Assembly: GCF_014190915.1 (NCBI RefSeq)
Contig: NZ_JACHVU010000004.1
Location: 248,001 to 312,000 of the forward strand
Source of the DNA: Mycolicibacterium iranicum
GTDB taxonomy: Bacteria; Actinomycetota; Actinomycetes; Mycobacteriales; Mycobacteriaceae
Length of the DNA: 64,000 bases
Reading direction: 5' to 3'
Shown: positions 20,410 through 30,064 of the stretch, piece after piece
How the letters are laid out: each line of letters opens with the position of its first letter
Numbering within the stretch: the stretch's first letter is position 1
Made by a program: the position numbers and the translations under genes
The notes under the pieces: model-generated
Told to the model about the DNA's origin: nothing
What the model saw: only the letters and a program-made list of their open reading frames with translations
The model's database searches: none

Positions 20410-21483
20410 ATGCGCAGAGTGGTGCAGTTCTCCACGGGCAATGTCGGCCGGCACTCGCTGCGGGCCATCATCGGACGCCCCGACCTGGAACTGGTGGGGG
20501 TGCATGCGTCCGGCGCGGAGAAGATCGGTCGCGACGCCGCAGACCTGTGTGGGCTGACGGATCCGACGGGCATCATCGCCACCGACGACCTCGACGCGCT
20601 GATCGCGTTGAAGCCGGATTGCGTGGTGTACACGGCGCTGGGGGAGACGCGCCCGATGGAAGCCATCGAGCAGATGTCCCGCATCCTGGCCGCCGGTATC
20701 AATGTCGTCGGCACGTCGATGGTGTGGCTGGTGACCCCGCGGCAGGCCGATCACTGGCTGCGCGGCCCGCTGGAGCAGGCCTGTCAGGCCGGCAACGCGT
20801 CGTTGTACGTCAACGGAATCGACCCGGGTTACTCAGGTGACACCGCGGTGCACGCTGCGCTGAGCCTGGTGATCCGCGCCGAGTCGGTGACGGTCGCCGA
20901 GATCTTCGACTACGGGAATTACGACGATTACGAATACACCGGAACCGCAATGGGATTCGGGACCACGCCGGACGATGACCTCCCGATGGCATTTCAGCCG
21001 GGGGTCATCACCGCCATGTTCGGCGGCTTGGTGCGCAATCTTGCGCACCACCTCGACGTGGAACTCGACGACATCCGTCAGCGCTATGAGCCGTGGTATT
21101 CCGACCAGCGCATCGAGTGCACGATGCTGACTGTCGAGCCCGGGCAGTTGGCCGGCGTCCGCTTCGCCGTCGAAGGCGTGCGCGGCGGCGTGCCGGTCAT
21201 CACGGTGGAACACACCACCCGGTTGACGCCGGCGGCAGCGCCGGACTGGGACTACCCGCCCGACGGACAATCCGGGGTGCACAGGGTGATCGTCGAAGGC
21301 GAGCCACGCATCGAGGTCAGCACCCACCTGTCACATCCGACGCTCGACGTGACCGAGGCCGGCTGTGTCTCGACCGCTGCGCGAGTGGTGAACGCGGTCG
21401 ACTGGGTGTGTCGGGCGCCCGCGGGTCTGGTTGCGGTGGAGGACATTCCGTTGACAGAGACGAGTCGCGGTCTGATGTGGTGA
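20410..21483 (+). CDS. DapB-like NAD(P)H-dependent oxidoreductase, third copy
   Basis: A 357-aa protein opening RRVVQFSTGNVGRHSLRAI, the same Rossmann start as the two paralogues at 10916 and 11985, with ATDDLDALIALKPDCVVYTA and INVVGTSM. The C-terminal domain contains YVNGIDPGYSGD and acidic, Tyr-rich FDYGNYDDYEY. It follows the SDR by 21 bp and probably shares its transcript. Presence on both sides of the divergent promoter suggests one pathway. No catalytic assignment is possible from sequence. Confidence 0.8.
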   Translation: MRRVVQFSTGNVGRHSLRAIIGRPDLELVGVHASGAEKIGRDAADLCGLTDPTGIIATDDLDALIALKPDCVVYTALGETRPMEAIEQMSRILAAGINVVGTSMVWLVTPRQADHWLRGPLEQACQAGNASLYVNGIDPGYSGDTAVHAALSLVIRAESVTVAEIFDYGNYDDYEYTGTAMGFGTTPDDDLPMAFQPGVITAMFGGLVRNLAHHLDVELDDIRQRYEPWYSDQRIECTMLTVEPGQLAGVRFAVEGVRGGVPVITVEHTTRLTPAAAPDWDYPPDGQSGVHRVIVEGEPRIEVSTHLSHPTLDVTEAGCVSTAARVVNAVDWVCRAPAGLVAVEDIPLTETSRGLMW

Positions 21484-21633
21484 CCCGCTGCGCACGATAT
21501 GCCCAGTCACGTCGAGACCAGCCCACCGGTTCGGCCCCGCCAGGTCGGGGAGGAACGGCGAACGCGTTCCGTTGCCTACGGTTCGTCATGAATCGTGCGA
21601 AGACGTCCGGGCGGGCTGGGTCATGATGGACCG

Positions 21634-21975
21634 ATGGCACAGCGAACATCGACCCCGCCACGGTGGGCGACACTGACTGCGTTCGCGTCACTGGGCCTGT
21701 TCGCCGCGGCGGTCGTGACGATCGGCGTGGTGCTGACCGGCGATGACCTGACCGCCACACTGATGGACGGTCGCTACCCTCCCGGCGGCAGCTGGACGGT
21801 TCGGGGGCTGACGATCCTCAGCATCGTTCTGGCGTCCGCCGCGCTGGCGATGTTCGCAGCGGTCGGACGGCGGGCCACTGCCCCGATCAGGCTCATGTCG
21901 GGTGCACTACTCGTCGTCGGTGCGCTGGTTTACATCCCCGTCGCGGGATTCACGGCATTCGTCGCGTTTCACTAG
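21634..21975 (+). CDS. Small membrane protein, unknown
   Basis: A 113-aa protein with three hydrophobic segments (about 11-35, 57-79 and 87-110) separated by short loops; the first loop holds DDLTATLMDGRYPPGG. I recognise no family. ATG 21634 gives a short polar N-terminus (MAQRTSTPPRW); an upstream in-frame ATG at 21595 is less likely because the extension has no hydrophobic or conserved character. It stands alone between the DapB-like gene (150 bp) and the molybdopterin oxidoreductase (139 bp). Confidence 0.6.
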   Translation: MAQRTSTPPRWATLTAFASLGLFAAAVVTIGVVLTGDDLTATLMDGRYPPGGSWTVRGLTILSIVLASAALAMFAAVGRRATAPIRLMSGALLVVGALVYIPVAGFTAFVAFH

Positions 21976-22114
21976 CCCTCCGCGCACCGGGGGGTTGAAC
22001 GTCCTGTCTCGGTGACGTTTGACGCGATTGAGACCTACGTTGCTGTGCAGTCGCTTAGCATGACGCCGACGGGGTGGCCACCGGGCCGCCCTGCTCAGCG
22101 CGGGAGTGCGGCTC

Positions 22115-24370
22115 ATGCCACAAACGACGACCCAGCCGGGGATCTGCCGAATCTGTTCGGCTCACTGCGGTGTACTGGCCACGGTCACCGACGGTCGCCT
22201 GACGAAAGTGACCGGTGACCCGGACAATCCGATGTTCCGGGGTTATACGTGTATCAAGGGGAGGGCATTGCCCGAGATCCACAACAATCCCGACCGGCTC
22301 CTGCACAGCCGGAAGCGGCACGCCGACGGCACCGTGACGACGATCGATTCCGAACAGGCGATGGACGAGATCGCCGCCCGGTTGACGGAGCTGATCGACA
22401 CCTACGGCCCGCGCTCGGTGGCGATGTACCTGGGCACCAACGGCCTGCCCTACCCGGCCTCGGCGCTGATGGGCAACGCCTTCATGCGGGGCATCGAGTC
22501 GCCGATGTTCTTCACCGCCAACACCATCGACCAGCCGGGTAAACAGATCGCACTGGCGGCCCACGGGCATTGGCTCGGCGGGGACGTCGACTTCCACCAC
22601 GCCGACAGCTGGATGCTGGTCGGGACCAATCCCCTTGTCTCCAAGGCCATCGGCATCCCCGGGCAGAACCCCTCGCAGAATCTGCGGGCGGCGATCGAGC
22701 GGGGGATGAAGCTGATCGTGATCGATCCGCGTCGCTCCCAGACCGCAGCGCGCGCGGCGATCCACCTGCAGCCGCGTCCGGGCGAGGATGTGACCATCCT
22801 GGCCGGGATGCTCCACATCATCATCGCCGAGAAATGGCACGATCAGGCGTTCCTGGACGAGAACGCCACCGGCTTCGATGATCTCGCCCGCGCGGTCGCC
22901 GGATTCACGCCCGCCTACGTCGCCGAGCGCGCGGACATCCCCGAAGAGCAGTTGCGCGACACTGCGCGGATGTTCGCGACCCACGGCGTCACGCGGGGCA
23001 TGGTGAACGCCGGTACGGGCGCCAACTTCGCGATGCACGGGAACCTCCTCGAATACCTGTGCCTGTGTCTGACCACGATCTGCGGTCGATGGCAGCGGGC
23101 CGGCGAGCGGGTCACGCGCCCGAACACCCTGATGCCGGCGTTCACCGCCAAGGCGCAGCCGCACCCGCCGTACGAAGGGTGGGGCTACGGTGAGCGGCTG
23201 CGGGTCCGTGGGTTGACGGACACCGTGAGCGGAATGCCGACCGCGGCACTGGCCGACGAGATCCTGCTCGAGGGCGAGGGTCAGGTGAAGGCCTTGATCT
23301 GCATCGGGGGCAACCCGATGGCGGCATGGCCCGACCAGCGCAAGACGCATCGAGCGCTGCAGAGTCTGGAGCTGCTGGTGACCCTCGACACCGAGATGTC
23401 CCTGACGTCGCGGTTGGCCGATTACGTGATCGCGCCGATGATGCAGATGGAGACACCGGCGATGACGATGGGCAGCGAGCTCATCAAGTACTACACCAGC
23501 GGCACCGGAATACCCGCCGCCTACGGGCAGTACGTGCCGCGGGTGGTCGATCCCCCGCCGGGATCGGACCTGATCGAGGAATGGCAGTTCTTTCTGGGCC
23601 TCGCCAAACGCATGGACCTGGAGTTGTGGTTCGTCAACTTCTTCGGTGGCGGTGGCGGCCGGTTCATGGAGTCACCGCCGATCGTCCTGCAGATGAACAA
23701 GGACACGCATCTGAGCACCGAGGAGCTGTTCGAGCAGATGTGCGCGACCTCACGGATCCCGCTGGAGGAGGTGCGTAACCACCCGCACGGCAACATCTTC
23801 GACGTCGACGCGGTGGTTCAGCCGCGCGACGCGGACTGCACCGACCGGCTGGATGTCGGAAACGCCCACTTCCTGGCCGAGCTCGCCGACGTCAGGGCGA
23901 CGGACTTCGCCGCCGGGCGGAGCGACGAGGCGTTCCCGTTCCGCCTCATCCCGCGCCGCCACCAGAATTTCATGAACTCCTCGGGCACGGCACTGCCGGC
24001 GTTGAACCGCGGCAAGCCGTTCAATCCGGTGTACATGCATCCGGATGCGGTGGCTGCCCTCGGGCTGACGTCGGGGGATTCGGTGCTCGTCTCCTCCTCC
24101 CACGACACCGTGCCCGCGGTCCTGGAAGCCGACGACACACTGCGCCGCGACGTGGTCGCCATGCACCATGCCTTCGGCGGACTGCCCACCGAGGACGACG
24201 AGTTCCGCGAGCACGGCACCAACGTGGGCCGACTGGTGCCCACCGATGTCGACTACGACCCCGTGACGGGTCTGCCCCGGCAGGGCAACATCGCCGTCGC
24301 GGTCAGTGCGTTCGGGGCGGGGCGGCAACGAGATGCGGTGCCCGTGTCAGCCGATCGTGCCCTGGGTTAG
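22115..24370 (+). CDS. Molybdopterin oxidoreductase with N-terminal [4Fe-4S] domain
   Basis: A 751-aa protein of the DMSO-reductase/formate-dehydrogenase superfamily. Cys11, Cys14, Cys18 and Cys46 (C-x2-C-x3-C-x27-C) bind a [4Fe-4S] cluster; the molybdopterin domain follows (GTNPLVSKAIGIPGQNP, VIDPRRSQTA, LICIGGNPMAAWPD), and the dinucleotide-binding C-terminal beta-barrel begins near residue 610 (FRLIPRRHQNFMN). There is no Tat signal, so it is cytoplasmic. No electron-transfer subunit is adjacent. Substrate unknown; family members oxidise formate or reduce oxo-compounds. ATG 22115 has GGGAG 9 bp upstream; GTG 22106 is possible. Its 3' end overlaps the convergent GGDEF/EAL gene by 24 bp. Confidence 0.85.
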   Translation: MPQTTTQPGICRICSAHCGVLATVTDGRLTKVTGDPDNPMFRGYTCIKGRALPEIHNNPDRLLHSRKRHADGTVTTIDSEQAMDEIAARLTELIDTYGPRSVAMYLGTNGLPYPASALMGNAFMRGIESPMFFTANTIDQPGKQIALAAHGHWLGGDVDFHHADSWMLVGTNPLVSKAIGIPGQNPSQNLRAAIERGMKLIVIDPRRSQTAARAAIHLQPRPGEDVTILAGMLHIIIAEKWHDQAFLDENATGFDDLARAVAGFTPAYVAERADIPEEQLRDTARMFATHGVTRGMVNAGTGANFAMHGNLLEYLCLCLTTICGRWQRAGERVTRPNTLMPAFTAKAQPHPPYEGWGYGERLRVRGLTDTVSGMPTAALADEILLEGEGQVKALICIGGNPMAAWPDQRKTHRALQSLELLVTLDTEMSLTSRLADYVIAPMMQMETPAMTMGSELIKYYTSGTGIPAAYGQYVPRVVDPPPGSDLIEEWQFFLGLAKRMDLELWFVNFFGGGGGRFMESPPIVLQMNKDTHLSTEELFEQMCATSRIPLEEVRNHPHGNIFDVDAVVQPRDADCTDRLDVGNAHFLAELADVRATDFAAGRSDEAFPFRLIPRRHQNFMNSSGTALPALNRGKPFNPVYMHPDAVAALGLTSGDSVLVSSSHDTVPAVLEADDTLRRDVVAMHHAFGGLPTEDDEFREHGTNVGRLVPTDVDYDPVTGLPRQGNIAVAVSAFGAGRQRDAVPVSADRALG

Positions 24371-26146
24371 GGCCTTTCGGGCTGCGGCATCGGCGATTGC
24401 CGCCACCACGTCCTGGCGCGTCTGCGGTCTGCCGAAGAAGTAGCCCTGTGCCATGGTGAATCCCAGGCTGCGGATCACCGACGCCTCGTCCTCGGTCTCG
24501 ACGCCCTCGGCGACGATCGGAAGAGCCAGGCTCTCGCCGAGACCGGCGACCGCGTGCAGCAACGCAAGCGTCGACGCCGACGCCGTATCGATGGACGACG
24601 TGAACGAGGCATCCAGCTTCAGGACGTCGGTCGGAAGCTTCTGCAGCCTGCTCAGCGACGAATAGCCGGTGCCGAAATCGTCGATGGCGATCCGGATCCC
24701 GTGGGAACGCAGCTCGTGCAGGGCCTGGATGGACGCGGGGCGGTCGACGTCGATCACTGTCTCGGTGACCTCCAGGACCAGTTGTGCGGCAGGCCAGCCG
24801 GTCGCCGCCAGCGTGTCGGTCACCCGCTCGACGTACCCCTGCTCGACCAGCTCGAGCCCCGAGACGTTGACGTTCAGGGAGAGCGGTGTTCCGGGCGCCT
24901 GCTCCTGCATCCACAGGGCGTCCAGACAGGCTCGCCGCAGTACGTACTGGTCGAGGGGGGCGATCAGGTCGTTGTCCTCGGCGACCCGGATCACCTCGCC
25001 CGCTTCGAGATCCGGCCCGAGCTCGGGGGACCAGCGCAGCAGGGCTTCCACGCCGACGATGGTGGCGTCCTCGTCGAGGCGCACGATGCTCTGGTACCGG
25101 ACACCGACGGATTCGGCCGCCAGTGCCTCGCGGAGCTGGACCGCCAGCGGCGGCAGCTGCGAGGACTCGAGCATCGTGCGGTTGCGGCCGGTCGATTTCG
25201 CGCGGCGCAGAGCCACATCGGCGCGGTCCAGCACCGGGGAGGCCGATTCGCCGAACTCCCAGGCGCTGACCCCGGCGCAGAACTCGATGTTCGTCTCACC
25301 GCGGAGCTTCTGGACGAGCGCGAAGGCCTCGTCCTCGGTGGTTCCGGGCAACATCAGCACGAACTCCGCGTCCCCGCGCCGTGCCATGACTTGGCCCGGA
25401 CTCAGCAGCCCGCGCCACTGCTCGACGAGTTGGTGCATCAGCGCGTCGCCGGCCCGGTCGCCGAACTCGTCGTGAATCGACGAGTAGTTGTCCACGCAGA
25501 GGAGCGCGACCGCGGGCCCGGTCTCGGTCGATGCCGCCCGCGCGATCTCCGCGCCGAACAGCCGCTCGAATCCGCGGCGGTTGGGCACCTGGGTCGCGTC
25601 GTCGAACTCCGCCTTGGACATGATGCGGCCGAGGATGGTGATGATCGCCCCGATGGCCGCCGTGGTCGCGGAGGTGACCACACCCGTCCACCACGGCACA
25701 TCGGACGCCGTGCTCAGCGCGGCCATGCAGCACACCGTGGCCAGCGTCAGGTGGGCCACCGCCATCGGCCAGGCGACGAAGAACGCGGCGCAGGCGACGA
25801 AGGCGTAGAGCGTCGCGAAGGAGACCGCGGCCGGGCCCGTCGCTGCGATCACCGACACCGTGATCTGCAGTGTCGCAACAGCGACCAGAACATGGAATTG
25901 CCAGAGCGCGACCCGGTATCCGGTCAACAGCACGCACACGCCGAGGAACGTGGCGAGGGCGGCGTTGGCGTACTGGACACCGGCATGGTCGAAGTGACCG
26001 GGCGCCAGCCAGGTGAGCGCGCCGACGAGCACGCCACCCAGGACGAAGCACGCGCCGGCAGTGCGGCCCCACAGAGTCGGCGTCGCGATTCCGGGCCACA
26101 TCTGGGCGCGTTTCTTGGCGGCCCCTCCGGCCCGGACCCCACCCAC
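24347..26146 (-). CDS. Membrane GGDEF-EAL protein with degenerate GGDEF, probable c-di-GMP phosphodiesterase
   Basis: A 599-aa protein. Residues about 25-175 hold five to six membrane helices with short loops (a sensor-like region). The GGDEF domain (about 185-320) has the active loop changed to RRGDAEF, so GGDEF becomes GDAEF and cyclase activity is doubtful. The EAL domain (about 340-585) looks intact: VEALLRW, SLNVNVSG, LEVTET, DDFGTGYSS, LKLDASF and AEGVET contain the metal and catalytic residues. It should hydrolyse c-di-GMP at the membrane, perhaps with GTP control by the GGDEF-like part. GTG 26146 is the chosen start; M16 (26101) is an alternative. It is not linked to an operon. Confidence 0.85.
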   Translation of the reverse strand: MGGVRAGGAAKKRAQMWPGIATPTLWGRTAGACFVLGGVLVGALTWLAPGHFDHAGVQYANAALATFLGVCVLLTGYRVALWQFHVLVAVATLQITVSVIAATGPAAVSFATLYAFVACAAFFVAWPMAVAHLTLATVCCMAALSTASDVPWWTGVVTSATTAAIGAIITILGRIMSKAEFDDATQVPNRRGFERLFGAEIARAASTETGPAVALLCVDNYSSIHDEFGDRAGDALMHQLVEQWRGLLSPGQVMARRGDAEFVLMLPGTTEDEAFALVQKLRGETNIEFCAGVSAWEFGESASPVLDRADVALRRAKSTGRNRTMLESSQLPPLAVQLREALAAESVGVRYQSIVRLDEDATIVGVEALLRWSPELGPDLEAGEVIRVAEDNDLIAPLDQYVLRRACLDALWMQEQAPGTPLSLNVNVSGLELVEQGYVERVTDTLAATGWPAAQLVLEVTETVIDVDRPASIQALHELRSHGIRIAIDDFGTGYSSLSRLQKLPTDVLKLDASFTSSIDTASASTLALLHAVAGLGESLALPIVAEGVETEDEASVIRSLGFTMAQGYFFGRPQTRQDVVAAIADAAARKALTQGTIG

Positions 26147-26234
26147 GCTGCCATCGTAACGTGGTAAGTGACTTTGCTGCGGCGCTTGGACGCCCGACTT
26201 TCCGCGTGGCCGGCCCGCGACGATCCGGGCGGGA

Positions 26235-26257
26235 CCGTCGTGCGGGCGGGACGACGG
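26235..26257 (-). terminator. Possible hairpin terminator after the ligase operon
   Basis: CCGTCGT (26235-26241) and ACGACGG (26251-26257) form a 7-bp GC-rich stem with a 9-nt loop, 46 bp beyond the stop of the acyl-CoA ligase gene. There is no U-tract, as is common in mycobacteria. The rest of 26147-26302 shows nothing else. Confidence 0.35.
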
Positions 26258-26302
26258 GAGGTGCAGGCCGGTTGCTGACGATCCGGGGTGCGATCTCCGG
26301 CC

Positions 26303-27772
26303 TCACCCCAAGCGGGCTCGCAACTCCCTCTTGAGCACCTTGCCGTAGCTGTTCTTCGGCAGCTCGTCGACGAACTCGTAGCGCTTCGGTCGCTTGAACC
26401 TCGCGATCCGGTCCAGCAGGTGGGCGTCGAGATCGGCGACGGACACGTCCCCGACGATGAACGCCACGACGATCTCGCCCCACTCCTCGTCGGGGGCGCC
26501 CACGATACCCGCCTCGACGACCGCGGGATGTTCGAGCAGCACCTCCTCCACCTCGCGTGGGTAGATGTTGCTGCCCCCGCTGATGACGACATCCTTCGAG
26601 CGGTCGCGCAGGGTGAGGTACCCGTGCGCGTCGAACGACCCCATGTCTCCGGTCCGCAGCCAGCCGTCCTGCAGCGTCGCCGCAGTGGCGGCGGGGTTCT
26701 GCCAGTATCCGGACATGACGACGTCGCCGCGGCACACGATTTCCCCGATCTCGTCCACCCCGGCCGGGCTCCCGTCGGGACCCAGCACCGCGACGTCGAC
26801 ACCGGAGCGCGCATAACCGACCGACCCGAGCACCGCATCCGGCGCATCGACATGGTCCTGCCGCCGCAGTCCGGTGATCGTCATCGGTGCTTCGCCCTGC
26901 CCGTAGAGCTGGACGAAGACCGGGCCGAAAGCCGCCATGGCCTTCTTGAGGCTGTCGACGTACATCGGGCCGCCGCCGTAGACGATCGTCCTGAGGTCGG
27001 CCGGACAGGCGCGGCCCGTCTGCACAAGCCTTGCCACCATCGTCGGCGCCAGGAAGGCGCTGCACCCCGGGTGCTGCTCGCACAGATCGAGGAACTCGGT
27101 GGGGTCGAATGCCCCGGTCGCCGGCACCACCTGGCGGGCGCCCCGCGAAACATACGGCGGCACATACAGTCCCGATCCATGTGACATCGGGGCGCCGTGC
27201 ACGAGACTGCAGGACTCGTCCGGGGAGTCGAAGTCGGCGAGATGAGACACGGTCATCGCCATCAGGTTCCGGTGCGACAGCATCGCCCCTTTGGAGCGCC
27301 CCGTGGTACCGCTGGTGTAGAAAAGCCAAGCCAGCGACGCGGGGTCGGTGGTGCGGGGGACCGGTGCGGCCGCGGCGCGGCAACGGCTTTCGTACGCCGG
27401 CGATCCGATCGGCTCGACCGGGGCGGCGGACAACGGCGCCAGCCGGTCACCGATGGCCGTCGACGCGAAGACCAGGACTGCGCCGGAGTCGTCGAGGATC
27501 TGCTGCATCTCCTTGGGGTGCAGCTTGTAGTTCACCGGGACGAACACGCATTCCGCGGCCCAGATCGCGAACATGAGTTCCACGATCTCCGGACAGTTCT
27601 CGGTGGCGACGGCGATCCGGACGCCCGGCCCCAGGGCGCGCAGCGACGCGGCCAACCGCAACGACCGCTCCCGCAGCGACGTCCACGTGTGCACCTGACG
27701 CTCACCGTGATACACCGCGCCCCGGTCACCGTGGCGGGACGCGGTCTGGTCCAGCAGGGCGAACAGGTTCAA
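26303..27772 (-). CDS. Acyl-CoA synthetase (AMP-forming), FadD-like
   Basis: A 489-aa ANL-superfamily ligase. P-loop YTSGTTGRSKGAM, the YGQGE adenylation motif, LRTGDMGSFD, DRSKDVVISGGSNIYP hinge and the C-terminal catalytic lysine in PKNSYGKVLKREL are all present. It forms an acyl-AMP and then an acyl-CoA from a carboxylic acid. TTG 27772 is chosen: it overlaps the SDR stop (TTGA) and gives the family-typical NLFALLDQTAS start; a longer version would lie within the SDR gene. It ends the five-gene minus-strand arm of the catabolic regulon. Confidence 0.85.
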   Translation of the reverse strand: MNLFALLDQTASRHGDRGAVYHGERQVHTWTSLRERSLRLAASLRALGPGVRIAVATENCPEIVELMFAIWAAECVFVPVNYKLHPKEMQQILDDSGAVLVFASTAIGDRLAPLSAAPVEPIGSPAYESRCRAAAAPVPRTTDPASLAWLFYTSGTTGRSKGAMLSHRNLMAMTVSHLADFDSPDESCSLVHGAPMSHGSGLYVPPYVSRGARQVVPATGAFDPTEFLDLCEQHPGCSAFLAPTMVARLVQTGRACPADLRTIVYGGGPMYVDSLKKAMAAFGPVFVQLYGQGEAPMTITGLRRQDHVDAPDAVLGSVGYARSGVDVAVLGPDGSPAGVDEIGEIVCRGDVVMSGYWQNPAATAATLQDGWLRTGDMGSFDAHGYLTLRDRSKDVVISGGSNIYPREVEEVLLEHPAVVEAGIVGAPDEEWGEIVVAFIVGDVSVADLDAHLLDRIARFKRPKRYEFVDELPKNSYGKVLKRELRARLG

Positions 27773-28533
27773 CGCGCCACCCAGTCGGAGTTCAGTGCGA
27801 AGTCGGAGAGGTACTTGGTCGAGCTCCACCCGCCGTCGACGACGATCGTCTGACCGTTGATGAAACTTCCTCCGTCAGAGCACAGGAAGGCCACAGTGGA
27901 GGCGATGTCCTCGACCCGGCCGAGCCGCTGGTGCGGTGTCATCTCGGTGTTGATCTTGCGGAAGCGTTCGTCCTCCAGCCGGGTGGCCACCATCGGGGTG
28001 AGCGTCACCCCGGGGGCGACGGCGTTGCAGCGGATTCCCTGTGCACCGTATTGGCACGCGATGTGGTTGGTGAGCGCGGTGAGCCCGCCCTTCGCCGCGG
28101 AGTAGGCCCCGCCGCGTAGCCCGCCGACGACCGCGAATGTGGAGGTGATGTTAATGATGGCCGAGCCGGGCTGCATGTGGACGATCACGTCACGCGCCAG
28201 TCGGAAGGGTGCCCGCAGCATGATGCCGAGGAAGTGGTCGAGGGTGTCGTCGTCGGTCTCGTGCAGCGGTTTAGGGCTGCCGATCCCCGCGTTGTTGACC
28301 AGGAAATCGATGCGCCCCCAACGCTCCAGAGCGGCCGACACGATTTTCTGCGGTGCGTCGTCGGCGGTCAGGTCGACGGCCAGCGTGGCGATCCGGTCCG
28401 ACACCTGCTCCAGCTCGGCCAACCGGTCCGCATCGCGTCCGGTGCCCAGCACTGCCATACCCTGGTCGGCGAGCGTTGTCGCACAACCGAACCCGATCCC
28501 GCTGCTCGCGCCGGTGACGATAGCTACCTGCAT
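27769..28533 (-). CDS. Short-chain dehydrogenase/reductase
   Basis: A 254-aa classical SDR: TGASSGIGFG at 7-16, NNAG, Ser in NITST, Tyr-x3-Lys in GAYSAAKGG and a C-terminal DGGWSSTKYLSDFALNSD. Asp or Arg selectivity after the loop (GTGRDADRL) suggests NADP(H) by the Arg, not certain. AAGGAG lies 8 bp before ATG 28533. It sits between two acyl-CoA ligases with 4-bp coupling on the downstream side, so it probably acts on an alcohol or keto group of the same acid or its CoA ester. Confidence 0.85.
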   Translation of the reverse strand: MQVAIVTGASSGIGFGCATTLADQGMAVLGTGRDADRLAELEQVSDRIATLAVDLTADDAPQKIVSAALERWGRIDFLVNNAGIGSPKPLHETDDDTLDHFLGIMLRAPFRLARDVIVHMQPGSAIINITSTFAVVGGLRGGAYSAAKGGLTALTNHIACQYGAQGIRCNAVAPGVTLTPMVATRLEDERFRKINTEMTPHQRLGRVEDIASTVAFLCSDGGSFINGQTIVVDGGWSSTKYLSDFALNSDWVAR

Positions 28534-28534
28534 G

Positions 28535-30064
28535 TCATGACTCCTTGACCACGTCAGCTCTGATCGCGTGCTTGAGCACCTTGCCCGCATCGTTCTTCGG
28601 AAGCGCCTCGACGAGCACGATCTGTTCGGGCGCCTTGAATTTCGCCACACCGCGGTCGGCCAGGTACCGCGCCAGGTCGGTAACGGCGGGGGCCGTGTCT
28701 CCGGCGGGCACGATGGCGGCGCAGGCGCGCTCCCCGGTGCGGTCGTCGGGCACCCCGACAACCGCGATCTCGGCGATCAGCGGATGCGTGACGAGGATGT
28801 CCTCGACCTCTTTGGGCGAGATGTTCTCGCCGTTGCGGATGATGATGTCCTTGGCCCGCCCGGTCACGACGAGGTGGCCGTCGTCGGTGAGGTGTCCGAG
28901 ATCCCCGGTGCGAAAGAACCCCGCGTCGTCGAAGGATCCGCGATCGTCCTCGGGATGCAGGTATCCCGACAGCATCTGCGGCCCGCGGGCGCGGATCTCG
29001 CCGTCGACGACTCTGACCTCGGCGATGCCCGGCCTGCCGTCGGTGTCGGCGGCCCGGTCGACGTCATCGAGGGAGCCGACGGTGGTCACGGGCACCTCCG
29101 TGGAGCCGTAGACGCGGCTCACCGCCGCGTTCTCGAAATACTCTGTGGCGCGCCGGATCAACGACGGTGAGACGGAGGCGCCGCCACAGATGAAGACCTT
29201 GAGGTCCGGGAGCCGGGTCTGCGCACGCTCGGCCGCGGCCAGGAGTCCGTCGAGAAATGGTGTCGCACCGGCCATGTGCGTGCACCGGTGTTCCAGGAAC
29301 AGGGCGACCGCGGCGTCGGGCTCCCACCGCGGCATCAGCACCGCCGTGGTGCCCAGCAGCAGCGGGCACTCGAAAGCGTAGATCGACCCCCCGATGTGTG
29401 CGATCGGCGACGGCACGAGGAAGGTGTCACCCGGGTCGATGCGCCAGTACCGGCCGAGTTGGGCGATGAGCGCGCCGAGCGATCGGTGGGTGTGCAGCAC
29501 CCCCTTCGGTCGGCCCGTGGTGCCGGAGGTGTACAGGATCATCCGAGTGTCCGAGGGGTCGAGCGTCGGCAGGGTGCCGTCCTGCGGCTCAGCCAGGAGA
29601 TCCGCCAGCGACAGACGGTCCGGTCCACCGCGCACGACGACGACCTCGGGCGCCGACGGGAGACCGGGCACCACGCGGTCGAGCATCGCGGCGTAGTCGT
29701 GACCGCCGAACGTCTCCGGGATGAAGATGGCGCGGCTGTCGGCGTCGGCGAGGATGAAGGAGAGCTCGCGATCGCGCAGGGACGGCAGGATCGGGTTGAC
29801 GACCATGCCGGCCAGCGTCGCGCCGAGGTAGATGACCGCGGCCTCATGCCAATTCGGCACCGAGAACGACACCACGCTGCCCACCGGCATGCGCCGCAGC
29901 AGGGCGTGCGCCAGCGAGGTCGCCGCAGTAAGAAGCCGAATGCAGCTCAGCTCAGCGACATCGTCGCGGAGGAGCACCCGGTCAGGGGTGGCCTCGGCAG
30001 CCTCCCGCAGGGCGTCGGCCAGCGTGCCGGTCACCGGCGTTCCCGGCGCAGGGTCACAGCGCAT
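28535..30064 (-). CDS. Acyl-CoA synthetase (AMP-forming), cyclohexanecarboxylate-CoA ligase-like
   Basis: A 509-aa ligase with YTSGTTGRPKGVLHTH, YGSTEVP, FRTGDLGHL, GRAKDIIIRNGENISP and PKNDAGKVLKHAI (catalytic Lys). Overall layout resembles AliA/cyclohexanecarboxylate-type and FadD13-like ligases, which activate ring-containing or short acids. It differs strongly from the ligase at 26303, so two different acids or two stages are probably activated. ATG 30064 lies within the last codons of the GntR gene (11-bp overlap); a GTG 11 codons later is possible. Confidence 0.8.
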   Translation of the reverse strand: MRCDPAPGTPVTGTLADALREAAEATPDRVLLRDDVAELSCIRLLTAATSLAHALLRRMPVGSVVSFSVPNWHEAAVIYLGATLAGMVVNPILPSLRDRELSFILADADSRAIFIPETFGGHDYAAMLDRVVPGLPSAPEVVVVRGGPDRLSLADLLAEPQDGTLPTLDPSDTRMILYTSGTTGRPKGVLHTHRSLGALIAQLGRYWRIDPGDTFLVPSPIAHIGGSIYAFECPLLLGTTAVLMPRWEPDAAVALFLEHRCTHMAGATPFLDGLLAAAERAQTRLPDLKVFICGGASVSPSLIRRATEYFENAAVSRVYGSTEVPVTTVGSLDDVDRAADTDGRPGIAEVRVVDGEIRARGPQMLSGYLHPEDDRGSFDDAGFFRTGDLGHLTDDGHLVVTGRAKDIIIRNGENISPKEVEDILVTHPLIAEIAVVGVPDDRTGERACAAIVPAGDTAPAVTDLARYLADRGVAKFKAPEQIVLVEALPKNDAGKVLKHAIRADVVKES

